DNA of 64,000 nucleotides from Polytrichum commune. Lineage: Eukaryota; Streptophyta; Polytrichopsida; Polytrichales; Polytrichaceae. The notes under the pieces were generated by a model. That model worked only from the letters and a program-made list of their open reading frames with translations, made no database searches and was not told the origin of the DNA. Of the stretch, positions 22,467-36,042 are shown piece by piece. A program made the position numbers and the translations under genes. The DNA lies in assembly GCA_950295325.1 (NCBI GenBank), contig OX485809.1, positions 32,254,144 through 32,318,143 of the forward strand, in the 5' to 3' direction. Numbering within the stretch: position 1 is the first letter of the stretch; each line of letters starts with the position of its first letter.

Positions 22467-25400
22467 ACAATTCTCTTTGTGTGATCATCCAAGCCATTTT
22501 TTGAATCCCAAGGTGTGAAGCCTTTGGCTTATATGGCAACATTTCTATGAGGGATGTTTTTTCCAACTGTCTTGGGAATGTGTGTGGCCATAATCTAAAA
22601 TTGAGGCACAGGATGTGAAACTCTTTGAAATGAAGGAATCATGTATGTGGTTGTGTGAGACAAATGATCTTGTGTAGGAAACTGTTAATTGTTTGTGAGA
22701 AAGGAGATGCACGATTTGTTGCTATAGAAGTTGTAGTTTATGAGTTACATGTAGATTGGGCAATTGTCTTCATACTCAAGTAGTGTTATAAGAAAGTAGC
22801 AACCCTCTTGAGAAGAAAATGGATTTTAGGTTCAAAGAACTTGAATAGAGAAAATTGTCACATGTCGAGTATTGGGCGTGAAGCCCTTACCATTATTAAC
22901 TTATTTTGTTAATATTAAATTATGTGTAGATACTTATTCTATATGATCAATTGAATTACTGGTCTAACTCTCGGAAAGAGAACATAAGGATTTAGTTGAT
23001 AATTTGAGAAGTACCATTGTCTAAGTGAAGCCTTGTGTGGTTGGAGAGACAATCTCTCAAATATGGACACCATAATCTGATTAAAAAGGAAGTTACGATG
23101 TGAAATCTTGTGCTGACTAATGGTCTAATGAGAACAAAATTGTCCAAAGAGAACTTGTTCGTGTGAAGGGCTATAAAGAGAGGAAATGTTGCAGATGAAG
23201 TGCGAAGGCCCGAAGCTAGAACATGACTATGTTCTTTTGGAACCTAAAGAAACGTAGCACGTTTAGAGACGAAATTATCCCATAAGCAATGAAAGCCATG
23301 CTTAGAGCCCTTATAAAAGCAGAGCTGGGAAGGGCAATGAGCAAATAACACATAGTAGCCCATAGTAGCTACTAAGGTTGGGGCCACCATGTTGCAAGTG
23401 TACCACATTTGTCAATAATAAGTGGTTGGAGGACTAAAATTAGCGGACACCAAGGCCAAGAGAGCATCAAAGTTTGAGGGGCCTTGAACTTGGGCAGGGT
23501 GTGACGGCCCAGATCTCTCTCTCTCTCTATCACTTGCTCGTAATGTTGATTTTAGTTTCAACGATTTCACTATGCAAATTCATATCCAAGACATGTAAAA
23601 TCGCCGGACTGAAAAATGGAGTTTTGAATACACATGAAACTTGGATCGTTTCAATGGAACAAATGTTATAAGAAAACAATATGCTCAAAGTAGAAAGGTG
23701 GTAAGGTAGGAGAAGCTTAAACCAACACTTTAAGTGAGCGAGACTATTTGAGAAGTCCATTTGGATTATTGGTATGCAATATTGGCTTAGATATAGGAGA
23801 ATTTTATTATTTAAAAAAAAAGCACATCATATGAGTATACTAAAAGCTTTTGAAGTCACTTACCCCTAGCCTCCTAAATCCCTCCCTAGACCCTCCCATT
23901 TTTCTAATAGAAACAACTCAAACATACCAAAACCGTCCTAGGGCTTGTCCAAAACCACTCCCATTTTTTGTCCAAAACCAACCCTACTTTCTCTCAATAT
24001 CACCCCCACCTTCTACTCAAATTGCCCTTGCATTGAAACCAATACTCCACCCAATATATTATTTGAGCCCTTACAACTTTTGCATGTGGGATCTTAAAAA
24101 ATACATATAAGTAACCCACCCCTAGCTACATTCCCTAGCTTACAATCATATGATGCCATCAAGTTGCATGTAAAATGTATCAAAGCAACTTGGTTGCCTT
24201 TGTAGGGTTTGATGGTTGACCACATTACAACACCATGGAAAACATTCCACAACTAACACAAAAATGTTCCACATGACCCTCGATATGGAATTAGGAATGC
24301 AAGTACGTTTGTGTCCAAAATTTGGAGCATTACTTCATGTTTAGGTAGAGCAAATTCACAACGTTGGCCATGTTCAAGGGAATGGTATTTAAGATGCAAT
24401 GTAGTGTTTCAATGTTCCAAGTTCTACAACAATATTTTGTAAATAGCCTATTATATTCAATCCCCACCGGCTACAATGTTTTTGGTGGCATGCATGATAT
24501 CCATTTGAAGAAAATTCATATCTCTAATATCTCATTCTGTGCAAGAGCACAAAGGGTATTGGGTTGGGCAACCAAATGCTTTAGTGATGCTAAAACATAA
24601 CATGAAACGTTAAAATTTGATTTGTCTTTGAAACATAAGAATCTAGGGTATATGTAACCATTTTAGCATGTTGAGAAGTCACGCACATGAGTGCGCATTC
24701 AAAAATTGAAAAAAAAATGCAAAGTGTGTGGAAGTGGACAATGACATATTTTTGCGTGAACAAAAACTCAACTTTAAGAAAATTCATATTGAGCAAAGTT
24801 TGTTGAGGGAAGCATGTTTGCGATATTGGATTGGAAAGAGTTCTAAGTCCCATGATATGGACCCTAGGCATGCATTGTAGAACTATGCATGCACAATAGG
24901 GAGAACTTTAACTTTCATTGGCTTTGGTACGACAAGTGCGTTTAGTACATAGTGTTCCATTAGTGAATCAAAATCTCCCTTGCAACCCCTCTGCCTCAAG
25001 AATGCACCAATTCACACGGCAACCAACCATGTAGTTCATCCTGGACTTCAAAGAGCCTTCAATCTTTTCAAGCAATTTTGGAGTCAAATTTTTTATTTTT
25101 TGTTCCAATGAGAAAAAAATGTGAAAATAGGTTAAAAGAAGCTCGACATTTAATTAACATGTGCCAAATTTGGGCAATAGCTTAGGAAATAGAGAAAGTA
25201 AGATCTCATGAGACTATGGTCTAATAGGAGGGGTTATCACCTTAAAAAGAAACATACATAAACAAATTGAAAAACAATGAGTAGGCATGATTATTTTGAA
25301 GAGCATCTCATACATTTTTTTTCCTTGAGAAAAGATTGTGTTTTTTCAGCTGAGAGGGTCATTGTCTTGATCAACGATCAAGGATTGATCTTTGTTTGTT

Positions 25401-26660
25401 TTTTTGTCTTCCATAGTTGAGAGAACTGGTGACTATATGTCTAAAGTGAGAAGGAGTGATTCCTTGATCCATCTTATGCACATACTTATCTTTGCATCAT
25501 TTGATGAAGTTAATTTGAGATAGATTGGTGTTAATGAAATTATATGAAGATAGCTATAGTCTAAGTAGTAGCGCATGAAAAAATGGTGTGTACAATTATG
25601 AGAGGGAAATCTCATAATGTTTATGTATGTGTGCTAATGAAATTGCTAATGTGTAATCAGAGTCACGCAGTCAATGGTCTATGAGTGACCACACCTCGAT
25701 ATTAGCAACCAATGAGGTTGTAAGGGTGAGGCTATTGTCTTACTGGATGTGAGTGGTTCACATAAGGAAATTACAATCTATCAAAATTGAAACCTTATGT
25801 TAATAAATTGCCCAACTGGAAGAGAACTTATCTATGTCATCAATGTTGAAATCCAGTTTGTATTTGATAAAATACTCTTAAGTATAGTAACCAAATTGTT
25901 GTAATTAATATCAAGGTATAAATTATCATAAACATATGGTGAAGCCCATTGCCTACGAGACTAATTACCATAAGAGAAATATTGTGTTGAAACAAAGAGA
26001 ATATATAACGACTGTAATGAATTAGGAAGAATTAATTGAGACTAAGTGTTTAATATAGTTGTAAGAAAGCACTCATGAAGGTAACCTTGTCTTGAGTATC
26101 CAATTGTAAATGATCTCACAGGAATGATTGTTTGAAGAATTAAACCTGGATCCGTCATCAATGTTATGGAAGGACAATATTAAATGAAACATGAAGTAAT
26201 CCTAAATGAGACTATTGTCTTGCAATAATTCTATATCGGGTAGGATTCAGAGAACTCATTCTTAGATTATAGTGGATGTTGTTATAGTATATAACAAATT
26301 TTAACATGATTGTTACCCTGAGGTTGTTTGGAGAAGAAGAAAGCTAAAAGGTCAATAGTCTACGACAACCGCAAGCTTATCATGTTAATGCCATGGACTA
26401 CAAAAGGTCACTAATGAACTCAAGATACAAAGAAGATTGTACCCAAGAGAAATAAAATGTCCAAGACTTGGTAAGGACCATTGCCGGATTGTGTAATACA
26501 ATTAAGCACTAACAAGGGCAAATGGAAAATCTTCGTAGGATGACTGCACTGCTTTTTCAAGTTACATTGAAAGAGTTTAATTAACACAAGACTACTGACC
26601 AAAGTGCCCTTGGCTTTGGTAAGGAGACTCAAATGAGATACTCATGCAAAACTACTGCCA
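22100..26660. mobile_element. Possible decayed relative of the Ty3/gypsy element's post-pol/LTR region
   Basis: No coding domain is recognisable. The region repeats words of the same family as the 10-bp motif of the left-hand element (GCTATAGAC near 22,159, GCTATAGTC near 22,371 and 25,553, GCCATAATC near 22,588, GCTATTGTC near 25,732, ACTATTGTC near 26,211). Its base composition is similar. This is inference from motif density only; edges are approximate, and unrelated sequence seems inserted around 23.8-24.9 kb. If correct it is an old, broken copy. Confidence 0.3.
22439..22466 (+). repeat. (TG)14 microsatellite
   Basis: A perfect dinucleotide run. Confidence 0.95.
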
Positions 26661-27387
26661 ATGGTTGAGCCAGTGGTGGGCTCCCCATGGCTCACTCTCC
26701 TAGGGGGAGGCCCACATCAACACGACCTCCCCAAAACCCTAATCAATGTTTCATTTTGTGGGCATTGTAGGTGATATTGCAAGGGGAAGGAGAAAATGCC
26801 AATGGGGAGGAAATGGAAGGAGGGGAGAAAAATGCAAAGGGCTTGGAGGTGGTGAAGAACATTGGAAGGGGAGGTGGAGGAGTGGAAGGCGGCAAAAAAG
26901 GACATAGAATGGGAGGGGAAGCGGCTAGAGACGAAGGTGAGGCGGTTGTTGGAGGGGGAGGTGAGGTGGCTGAAAGGCACGATGGGGCGACTACCCAGGT
27001 AAGGGTTTGGGTAAGAAGCCATTAGGTCTAGAAAGAGCACCTTGTGGGAGTAAGGGGTTGGATCCCCCCCTCTAAGCATTTGATTAAGAACCCATTAAGG
27101 TAGGACTAGGTTGGGAGTGGATTGACCACCACCGCAACCGCCTTAAGGTCCAGAAAAAGAGCACATTTAAGAGAGCATTTGAGAGCACCTTAAGATGCAG
27201 CGAGTGGATTTATTTATTTATTTATATTTATTTTTTACTTTTTTGGAAATAAGGGTATAGAATAAACTTTGGAATCCAAAAAAGACTTTTGGATCCGAGG
27301 CATTTTCTTTTCAACTTACTAGAATTTATTTTGGACCCTTTCATTGTGATTTTTTCCCCACTTTCTATACCTTTTGATGCTCCCCAT

Positions 27388-27600
27388 CTAGGTCAATTAT
27401 TGCATTTTTAAAATCACACATGGCATAATACAAGGAGGATTAAATTTCTTTGAAATAAAAATTATAAAGAAATTCCAAATAATGAAAGTTTCATTGACGT
27501 AGACGATCCCATTATAAGTAAAGTAGATAGGTATAAAATGTGGGTCATTACTTTTTAGTAGAACTAATTCCAAGGGTTATTTTTAGTATGATATGTTTGT
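27388..27600 (+). repeat. R3 dispersed repeat, copy 2
   Basis: It matches 20,780-21,012 block for block (AAGGAGGATTAA, AAGAAATTCCAAATAATG, AAGTAAAGTAGATAGG, TATAAAATGTGGG, AGAACTAAT). Confidence 0.55.
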
Positions 27601-29871
27601 AAGCATGCACTAAGCATGTTGCATGTGTGATGGATGAAAACTCATTCGATGTATGTGAAAAATTAGATGATGAAAGTGTGGGATGCAGTCACTGGTCATC
27701 TTATGGAGTGCTAGGTTTTGCTCTCGTTTAGGGTTGAGTTTGCACAAGCCTGAAGCTTGTTGAGAATTGGAGCTTGGAGCTTGGTTCTTTGCTTGGAACT
27801 TCGACATAAAAGTCATATTAGTTGACTAACTTTTTGTCAAGGTTTGCAACTTTACAATGTTGACCGTTTTGTTTTTGGCTTTCCTGAGATTTGTATTGCA
27901 TCATGGAGTGGGAGTATTGACGGGATCTTTGAGAAAGGATGTGGGAAATTTTTTGGGGTCATTTGGTGGATGGTTGATGAAGTGCATGTAGGGTTTATGT
28001 GTTTTAAAAAAACTTCCAGGTGGTTTCTCACTTCTCGTAGGATATGAAACTTGCAATTAGTGCGAGATGATTACCAAATCCAAATTGTGCCCATAGCCAT
28101 ATGCTGCACAAATCTTATTCTTTTGTACCTTCAACAATTCATTGTACCTGAAGGCCTAACATGACCGAGGCACCATACATGCTTACGTTGTAAACTGAGT
28201 GGGAGGTTTTCTATTGTTGGCTCAGTAGCATCCTTACATTTTGTATAGTGATCATCAAATACCATTTTCTTAGACGTGTCTGGTAGATTATTCATCATTT
28301 TGTTCATTTGAGTATTGTTCGAGGTCAAGATAGCTTAAAGAGGAGAAACCTTATTAATTTCAGAGTGGACAGAGATCTGAAGTTGCATCACAGTGGCGTC
28401 GTAAAGTTGACAACATACTGTAGTGCTCCATTTTGATATCCTTGGGAAGTGGAATCGGCTTGATTCTTGTTGACCTACAAGTTAAACTTTGTAAGTATTC
28501 TCCTTACAGTAAACTTGTATTGGTGAATGAGGAGTGCTAGAAACTGTGTATCCCGTGTTGAATGAGGGATTCAACAATCTTTAGTCAAATTTTGTATCAT
28601 TTGGTTCACTACATATACCACTTGTCTCACTCATTCACAACCTGGATATGGAACATGGCAATGGACATTGAATTGCACCAAAACAACAATTTTGCATGCA
28701 AGCTTATGTCAACGTTGGGTTGTGTATTGAAGTGGTGAGACTTTATTGGCAGATCAATAGCTCCTTTTGCGCAATAATTTGGTAACCCAATTTGGGTGTG
28801 ATCTCCTATGCAATCACATGTGAGGATTGAAGGTTCTGAGTTTCTATCAAATAGAATGTCAAATCAAGGGTCAAAATTGTAGCAACATGAACGTACTCTA
28901 CAATGACCAAAGAAGTCCAAGACAAAATTTCAAGGCACTACTCCCAAATCCTTGTTTCTTCCTAATATTTCATTGGAACATTGTCAACGGCGGTTGTTGT
29001 GCCCATGACAGTCTTTATTATAATAATTGAACATAGGTAATTGAACAAGGTCACATGCTTTTGTCAAGTTGACAAAGGTCACATACATATCACAAAATAT
29101 GATCACATTTTGATATGCAAATTAATCCAAATAACATGTTTTCATCTACAAATCACTTATGCAATGGGTTGTTTGCTAATGATGCATGTGCAACATGTGG
29201 GTTGCTAGTAGTACGTCAGTAGCACATCAATACATGCCGTGTAGGAATCCATGTAGACTTTACATCCATCTTGCATTCACTTACTCCGTTGGTCCCTCAA
29301 GCGTAGTGTGAAGCGAACTTGGACCGGCTCCGCGTTTTCCACCAATAAGAGTGCTTTGAAGTGCAATGGTCAAGGGCCCTCAGTGTCGCGTGTGAAGTGG
29401 CCCTAAACTACAATAGTTCCTTCAGGTTTCCTTCAAATGCAAGCCTTGCTTGAAACTTTTGAAGTCGATCGGGTGTCCCTGGAGCTAGGTCATGTATCCA
29501 TGCTATCAGCCCCGACCTCCATTTATCCATATGTTGCAGTATATCTCTTGTTTTCCGTTGTGGTAGTCAAAGGTGGAAGATGGAGTTGAATTAGGTCATT
29601 GATATAGCCCTCCTTTGTGATCCCATTAAAGATCCAGTGAACCTTGGTCTTCAAAGGTGGTATAGAAGGATCTCTTTCTTTATCTTTTGTTAGGGGGGGG
29701 GGGCGGGGGAGAAGGTTCTAGAGCAAGGCTTAATACCTAAAGGTCCAAGCCTTTAGCACTTGTTGATGTCTACATTACGACCACATCCATATAGTTGGTG
29801 GGGATTTGGTGTTTTTTTTCTATGTTGTCAAATAACTTGGTGAAATTTCCCTTGCTTGTGTTTTGAACATA

Positions 29872-29896
29872 ATATATATATATATATATATATATA
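29872..29896 (+). repeat. (AT)n microsatellite
   Basis: A perfect AT dinucleotide run of about 25 bp. Confidence 0.95.
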
Positions 29897-30052
29897 AATG
29901 TGTGTGCACACAAGAAATTTATTTTATTCCTTACGTCATGTGCAATAGTAGATTCTTTAAAAAAAATTATATTTATATATATTATTTATACAATTAATGA
30001 GCTTTTGGCATCTGAATACGACAAAACATTGGTTTTTTTAATATATATATTG

Positions 30053-30124
30053 GCTTGCTTAGCTCAAAGAGTATAGCATTCCCATGGTAAGGGAAAGGTC
30101 TCTGGTTCAAATCCGGTAGCAGTC
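30053..30124 (+). tRNA. tRNA-Thr(GGT)-like sequence, probably decayed or retroposed
   Basis: A 72-base cloverleaf can be drawn. The acceptor strands GCTTGCT and AGCAGTC pair with one mismatch. The anticodon stem TTCCC/GGGAA is perfect around a seven-base loop ATGGTAA (anticodon GGT, Thr). The internal promoter boxes TAGCTCAAAGAG (A box) and GGTTCAAATCC (B box) are good. The D stem and T stem each have a mismatch, and no T-run terminator follows; instead a (GAA)20 tract starts 12 bases downstream. This looks more like a tRNA pseudogene or the head of a tRNA-derived SINE than a working gene. Confidence 0.5.
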
Positions 30125-30135
30125 TCTATGAGAAA

Positions 30136-30195
30136 GAAGAAGAAGAAGAAGAAGAAGAAGAAGAAGAAGAAGAAGAAGAAGAAGAAGAAGAAGAA
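30136..30195 (+). repeat. (GAA)20 microsatellite
   Basis: A trinucleotide run directly downstream of the tRNA-like sequence, possibly its retroposition tail. Confidence 0.95.
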
Positions 30196-31159
30196 AACTT
30201 GACATCATTTTTTATTTCATACAAAATGTTCTAGAAGTGCAAAAACAACCCTCATGTGCCTCATGAAGCACGCCAAAATGATAAATTACATAAATAGATG
30301 AATAAATATATGTTTACATCGACACACTTTAATGATTTAGTGGTAGAAAGCTTTACGATGGGAAATTGTCAAACTCCTCTTGCATATAAAACTGGGGGTT
30401 TATGCTCTCCAATTAATTCCAACATGGATTGTAACCCTCATGTGTGCTCTCCAAAGCGTAGTTGCATGGTCATGGCAAGGCATGGATTGTCAAGGCTAGA
30501 CGTAGGCCGAGCGTTTAACATCACCAGGGTGCAAGCACGGTAAAGTGGACAACTCCTGATCCCTGCCTAGTGTTAAGTGAAAGTGATTCAATTTTATGTA
30601 CTAACTTTGAATTTTGTGAAGAAATAAACCATAGACATTTTAAAAACATCTTGATCTACAAAGCCAAGCAATTTATGATGACAAAAAGAATTCCAAGAAA
30701 AGTCTACCTATTTTAGAAGACGGTGCAAGTGGCGTGCAAGTAGGTGATATTGAATAAGTGATTGTCTAAAATTTGTTTAAAATATGATAAAATTACATAA
30801 AATTGATGGTTTTTTACAAAGTTTTGTGGTGATGCCCTCAAGTAGATAATGAATTCAAGGAATATAAAAAAAATTCTAACTTCAAAATAGTTAAGGTCAT
30901 GAAATCTACATCCAAAACCAGACTCAACCATTTGTTTTTTAGCATCACTTTTGATGCTAAGTATTGAAGATCTCAACTTGATATTCTACATTTGAGTATT
31001 TAACACAACAATAGAGGTCATCATAAAAAAAATTCCAATTTAAATAACTCTATGCTACTACTTTTAGGCCTTTGACCAAAAAAATTATGGTTTTAGTATA
31101 CCATAGCACTTTTTTGGTCCACTTTACCATGCTTGCACCCACCACCATGATAAAAACTA

Positions 31160-31162
<3 letters not shown>

Positions 31163-31226
<64 letters not shown>
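31163..31226 (+). repeat. (GA)32 microsatellite
   Basis: A perfect run of 64 bp. Confidence 0.95.
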
Positions 31227-31228
<2 letters not shown>

Positions 31229-31929
31229 TGCCTCTCCCTCATCCAACATTTTAAAAAATAAAAAATAAAAAACCCTCAAATAGCATGAAACGTAGATGAT
31301 GTCATATTTTCCTTAATTGGACACTGGAAGTAAAACTTAAAGACCTTGAACTAGTCTAGTCCAAGTCATTTGAGACGAATCAACCACAAACTTATCGGGG
31401 GCGTCAAGTTTTTATGATGGATGAGAGGTATGTTCATATGTGGGAAATCCCCCTCTCGCACAAAGAACCACCATAGCTGCCGATTCTTCCAAGTTGTAAC
31501 TCAATATAGTATAGGCGCTTATTCTTGATTAGGACCCCACTGGCAATCTATAGGGTACCGCTAACCAAGGTGGAACTAAACTTCAATTGGGCTGGAACCA
31601 GTAGTGCCATGACACGTGTCCTCGTTTTGAGTGCTACATTGAGGAGGAACAAGCGGCGAAGGCAAAATCTAGACACTGGTAATGTGTTCAAGCCAACTTT
31701 TGGCTTCAAAAATTCACAGATTCCTCAATCCAAAGAGTAAAATTACCAATTCTTTTGACAATCCTCTCGATTTCTATCTTCCTACATAGGGTCGAATTGT
31801 TGCACCTTACACTTCTCCAAATTTGGCGCATAATCTCTCAAGTGATTGGTTATGGGATGCATCTCCTCCAATTGAATGAACCAACACCCACGGTGAATCT
31901 CTCTCTCTCTCTCTACCCCGGACTCTACA

Positions 31930-32115
31930 ATTGTCCGGGGAGATCTTTGGGCATAATTGGTCAAAATCCTCATGTTTCGAGGTCCAAACCCGGTACATGT
32001 TGTGATCTTTTGAGTTTCTTTGGGACATATATTCCACAGATTCCTCTAAACTGTTATGTGAATTTTCTGAAGTTTCGAACTTCATCCGGAATGAGTGGTT
32101 CACCCACAGGGCTCG
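31930..32115 (+). repeat. R2 dispersed repeat, copy 2
   Basis: It runs from CCGGGGAGATCTTTGGGCAT through CATGTTGTGATCTTTTGAG and GATTCCTCTAAACTG to GTGGTTCACCC; the 3' end is shortened. Confidence 0.55.
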
Positions 32116-32306
32116 ACGATGGGCATAATTTGGGTCTGCTCTCCAATTAAGTTTGCCAAGTGTAAGTTACTAGGCAACTGAATGGAGGGCACAAACATAA
32201 CATACACTGTCGCCCATTTAAGTTAGGGATTGAACACATTGATGGCCACTTGCCGGCCACCGCGAGTTTGTTTGTTACCTGAGCAGGGACACTGTCGGCT
32301 GATTGT

Positions 32307-32343
32307 GGTGTGTGTGTGTGTGTATGTGTGTGTGTGTGTGTGT
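32307..32343 (+). repeat. (TG)n microsatellite, one interruption
   Basis: TG dinucleotides interrupted once by TA. Confidence 0.9.
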
Positions 32344-34439
32344 TTGAATAACCTCAACCCTATGTCGTTGTTTGCTTGCTCCCTCCCCATTGATGAGTAC
32401 TGATGTAACGTGACGCACTGCTTGCTTGCTTTCATGAACAACAATACCATCGACAAGCCTGTGCGCTTCATTCGGACAAGGCTCTCATGATCACATACAC
32501 TATGATAATGGCCTTTTCACATTAAATGTTTCTGCGTCACATTGTACCCCCTTGACGTCTTGCGGCGCTGCCACTCTACTACATCACGGAATCATGCGCT
32601 CACTGGATCCAACATTCACGGTGAACGCAAGGAACCAGAGGGGAAAAAGAACAAGGAAACGGAAACGGAAAAGAAACAAGAGAAAAGACATTGGTGTGTC
32701 ATGCGTAGACGTGAATGGGAGCTCCTTGTCGTTGGGAGTGGATTATGGTTGCCCATGATGCAGGGTAAGGAGTAATGCCATCCTTTCGGAGGGTGGTAAT
32801 CAACAGTTTTTGGAGGAATAAACTTTTTGGGTGTTATGTCTCCCTTCAAAAGAATACTTTCTTTGGGATATTACGTAACGTGATAAGCATGTTCAACCTG
32901 TTGGTGCCAAAGTCTTGAATGTGTGAGGTGAAACATAGGGATTTAAAAAATAAGGAATAAAAAAATCTTGGAAGATCCAACTAATCAATGTGACACTTGG
33001 CACCAAGCTCATTTATTTTTGGTTAAGTTGTGCCAAACTTGCTTCTCACCTCATGGAGCTGATGTGCCGAATCAAAAACTTCCACGATTATTAACAAGGT
33101 GTCTAGGATATTATTACTTAAACCTTGTGAATGATTATGTAGCTTGGGGAATCTTGGATATTATGTATTGGTGGCCCCGAATTCCACCAATGATTTTTCT
33201 TACAAATTTTCAAGAGAGGAGCATTAGCTACAACTATTGGAATGACGACGCCAAACATGGATGGTTATACAAGAATTCACCAAAATTTGTATGTATTCAC
33301 CCCAAAGTTGGCATCCTTGTCCAATTTCATTATTTTAAAGGGTTTTTTTTTGGAAAATTTATCCATGGAGAAAAAAAATGTCCTACATAATGCTCCATTT
33401 AGAAATGAAAAAGTATCAATAAACCGCTAGATTAATAACCACTGGATTTCACAATGAGTGTACACACCCTTTGAATAGGAGAGCCCATACACTTGTCCCG
33501 GTACCTGCTTCATTTAGCATTACCATTACCACTCTTCTAAAAATAGAATAAGCAGTCCATACACGAGCTTACATATTGTTATAGACATAACATGAGTTTT
33601 ACACGATTTTTAACCATCGGTTCTATTGCACTCTAGAATTTACAAAAATCTATGAACATGCATTTCACATGTACCATCTTCATAGAACACAAACCATCGA
33701 GGAGTGACTTGTAAGGCCACCTCATCCCCTATAACGTGGAGTTTGTGCATTGGTGAGCTTTCATTTCAAGTACGGAAGGGGTAAAGTTAAGTTAGTACTT
33801 AGCAACTAGGCCGCGCTCTCCCTTTCCTCAATGTGCATGATAAAAAAAAAACAAAACGCATATTGTTCTCTCTCTCTCTCTCTCTCTCACTCACTCTTGA
33901 TGAAGAGGAGGAATGTACATCTTGGCTTGGGCTTATTACTAACTTCCACGCGCAGTCGCACTAGAGAAAGGACTCCATAACCTAACTTATGTGAGTATCT
34001 AAATGGTACAAGGCTAGCTAGAAGACATGACTGGCCTCGAAGCTAACTGACACCTTAGATTGGAACTATTACACATACAATTTGTACCCTATGCGCCGCC
34101 GGCCGTTTTTAAGTTGCCATCTTGATCCGCGCCTGAAACATGGGAGGGAAGAAGGAGGGAGAGGGGGGCAGAGGACACCCATCTCCTTTCCTTATTTTTC
34201 TATTCCTAATCTCAACAAGGAAAATTAGCAATGTCCACTACAAGGATCACGTAAAATATGTTTCATGTTCTCCGACTTCTACCAATTAGGTCTACGCAAA
34301 AAAGGACTCGTGTTGCATGAGGAAATCTACGGTGAAGCATTCACAAAAGTCAGATTGAGGATCGGACCTCCCTTGATTTAGTTTGGTTATTGGGAGTGCA
34401 TGTTTGTCGATTTCTTAACTGGATACACGGGTCCTCCAA

Positions 34440-34830
34440 ATGATGTTCATTATTGAGTGAAGACGTGGTTCATTCTCTTTTAAACACGTGTCTTTATGAT
34501 GTTCGCCTTTTCGTGTTTGAGTGAACCACGGTCCACGCGTATCTAGGGGTCCCATGAAGAAAACAAACCGGTTTAGACCCACTTGCCTTAAGGTAGGCGG
34601 ATGTTATTTGATTACTTCTCTCCATTGAACATCTATACTTGATCGGAGTGTGGTTTGGTGAGGATCAAAGAACAAACACCATAAAAGACATGTGTTTGAA
34701 AGAGATTGGACTATGTCTTCAAAGGTCATTAACACCTCCACACTCAGTGGTGAACACAATTGAGAAGACCGATGTATTCAATTCAGAAATGAAGAAACAT
34801 CATTGCAAGCATATGAGTCCCATGCAACTG
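34440..34830. repeat. R1 fragments in facing orientation
   Basis: 34,440-34,535 reads as the plus strand of R1 (TCTTTTAAACACGTGTCTTT) and 34,622-34,830 as its minus strand (AGACATGTGTTTGAAAGAGA), giving a loose inverted pair. Confidence 0.4.
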
Positions 34831-35740
34831 GCCTATGTCACTAGAAACTTGTCCTATGTAACCGGGAGATTTGCAAATCTAGCACAACGGTAGATTTGCA
34901 TTGTTCTTTCATCGATGTGGGACAACTGCGTAGGACTCATATGCTAATAGTGCATGCACTTCTGGTAGCCATAACAAAATCAAGGGAGATCCAATTTGCA
35001 TTCCGATTGTTCTTGATGCTTCATTGTAGATTTGCTAATCCAACACAAGTTTTGTCATGTAAATCTAATCGGTAGAACTTGGAGAACATGAAAAACAAAT
35101 TGAATGACACACTCATAACTGAAGTCTAGGTTTGGTCCGCGGCCACTAAATGGTGCCTAAATCTACCACACTAGTAGATTTAGAAACCATCTAGTGGTCG
35201 GGGACCAATGCGTTTCGTCCACGTATCCTTGAAGATGTCGATTGTATCGATTTGTCACATGAAAGACTCCACAAGCATGATTGTTTGATGACATGGAGAC
35301 AATACATTGACCAATCCTTACTACAAGCAATTGATATTTTGGCAACATGTTCTATGTCAATGAAAAGTGTCACATGTCATTGATATATTTATAAATTTAT
35401 CACTATAATATATTTGCAGAATGCTTCAGTGATGCATGATGTGTTGCCCAAGTCTCATTTACTTATAATGTTTATAGCTTGCCCCTGGTTAATTTTAAAT
35501 AATTTGAATCTAGACTCTAAACCCTAAACTTCAAACTATTAAGATGGGATTCAATCATAATAATCAACCCTCAACTCATAGAGAAATTGTCATTATTCTT
35601 GACGGATAAGATTACATGGACCTATAGTCAAACATACATCCCCAAGACCAAGATATGGGCCTAGTACCTATACCATCAAGAACAACATATCTTACTCAAG
35701 TCACAAGTAGGTATTGGAGAGGGGTTTCCTACAAAATGGC

Positions 35741-35993
35741 CCAGGGTTGGACACCCACCACGTTGAATTGGGTCCTCACGAGGTAAAGGGGGTCTATTAA
35801 AAACTTGAACCCTTATATATTTTTAGTTTATTCATCTTAAGATAGTCTCTCTAGAATAATTTGGAGCTTCTAATACTATTTTTAGGTTCAAGACGTCTTT
35901 TAAAAATTACACCCTAGAATAGAATTGAATGCGGTTTCACCTTGGATAATGTTGGTGGGGACCCAACTCAAAGAGGTGGGTATCTAGCCATGG
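35741..35993. mobile_element. Hairpin MITE (about 250 bp)
   Basis: Imperfect terminal inverted repeats of about 37 bp: GGTTGGACACCCACC...GAATTGGGTCCTCAC at the left, mirrored by GTGGGGACCCAACTC...GGTGGGTATCTAGCC at the right. Inner segments also pair (TTAAAAACTTGAACCC with GGTTCAAGACGTCTTTTAA). No coding capacity; target-site duplication not resolved. Confidence 0.55.
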
Positions 35994-36042
35994 TTGTCTA
36001 CAAATACATAACCTTGTAACTATAGCCTCACAAACACAAAGT

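Larger units (their letters stand above)
26661..30052. other. Intergenic, with R1 and R3 fragments
   Basis: No gene was recognised. It includes a G-rich purine stretch at 26,770-26,990, an R3 copy at 27,388-27,600, an R1 fragment at 28,030-28,090 and a run of eight or more G at about 29,694. The segment 29,290-29,415 ends GTGTGAAGTGGCCCTAAA, which resembles the inverted end of the foldback element at 37.7-38.3 kb. Confidence 0.4.
30196..35740. other. Intergenic, with repeats, no gene seen
   Basis: It contains (GA)32, an R2 copy, (TG)n and (TC)n tracts and two facing R1 fragments at about 34,440-34,830. Open frames here (for example 32,968-33,390) have no recognisable domain and no neighbouring coding signals. 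Confidence 0.4.

Noticed and set aside
26717-27079. Opposing open frames in a G-rich purine stretch
   Set aside because: Low-complexity composition (GGAG/GGTG words) opens frames on both strands; no domain.
32968-33390. 140-codon plus-strand frame
   Set aside because: Reads like ordinary sequence (WWPRIPP, NYWND) but matches no family and has no supporting splice or promoter context.
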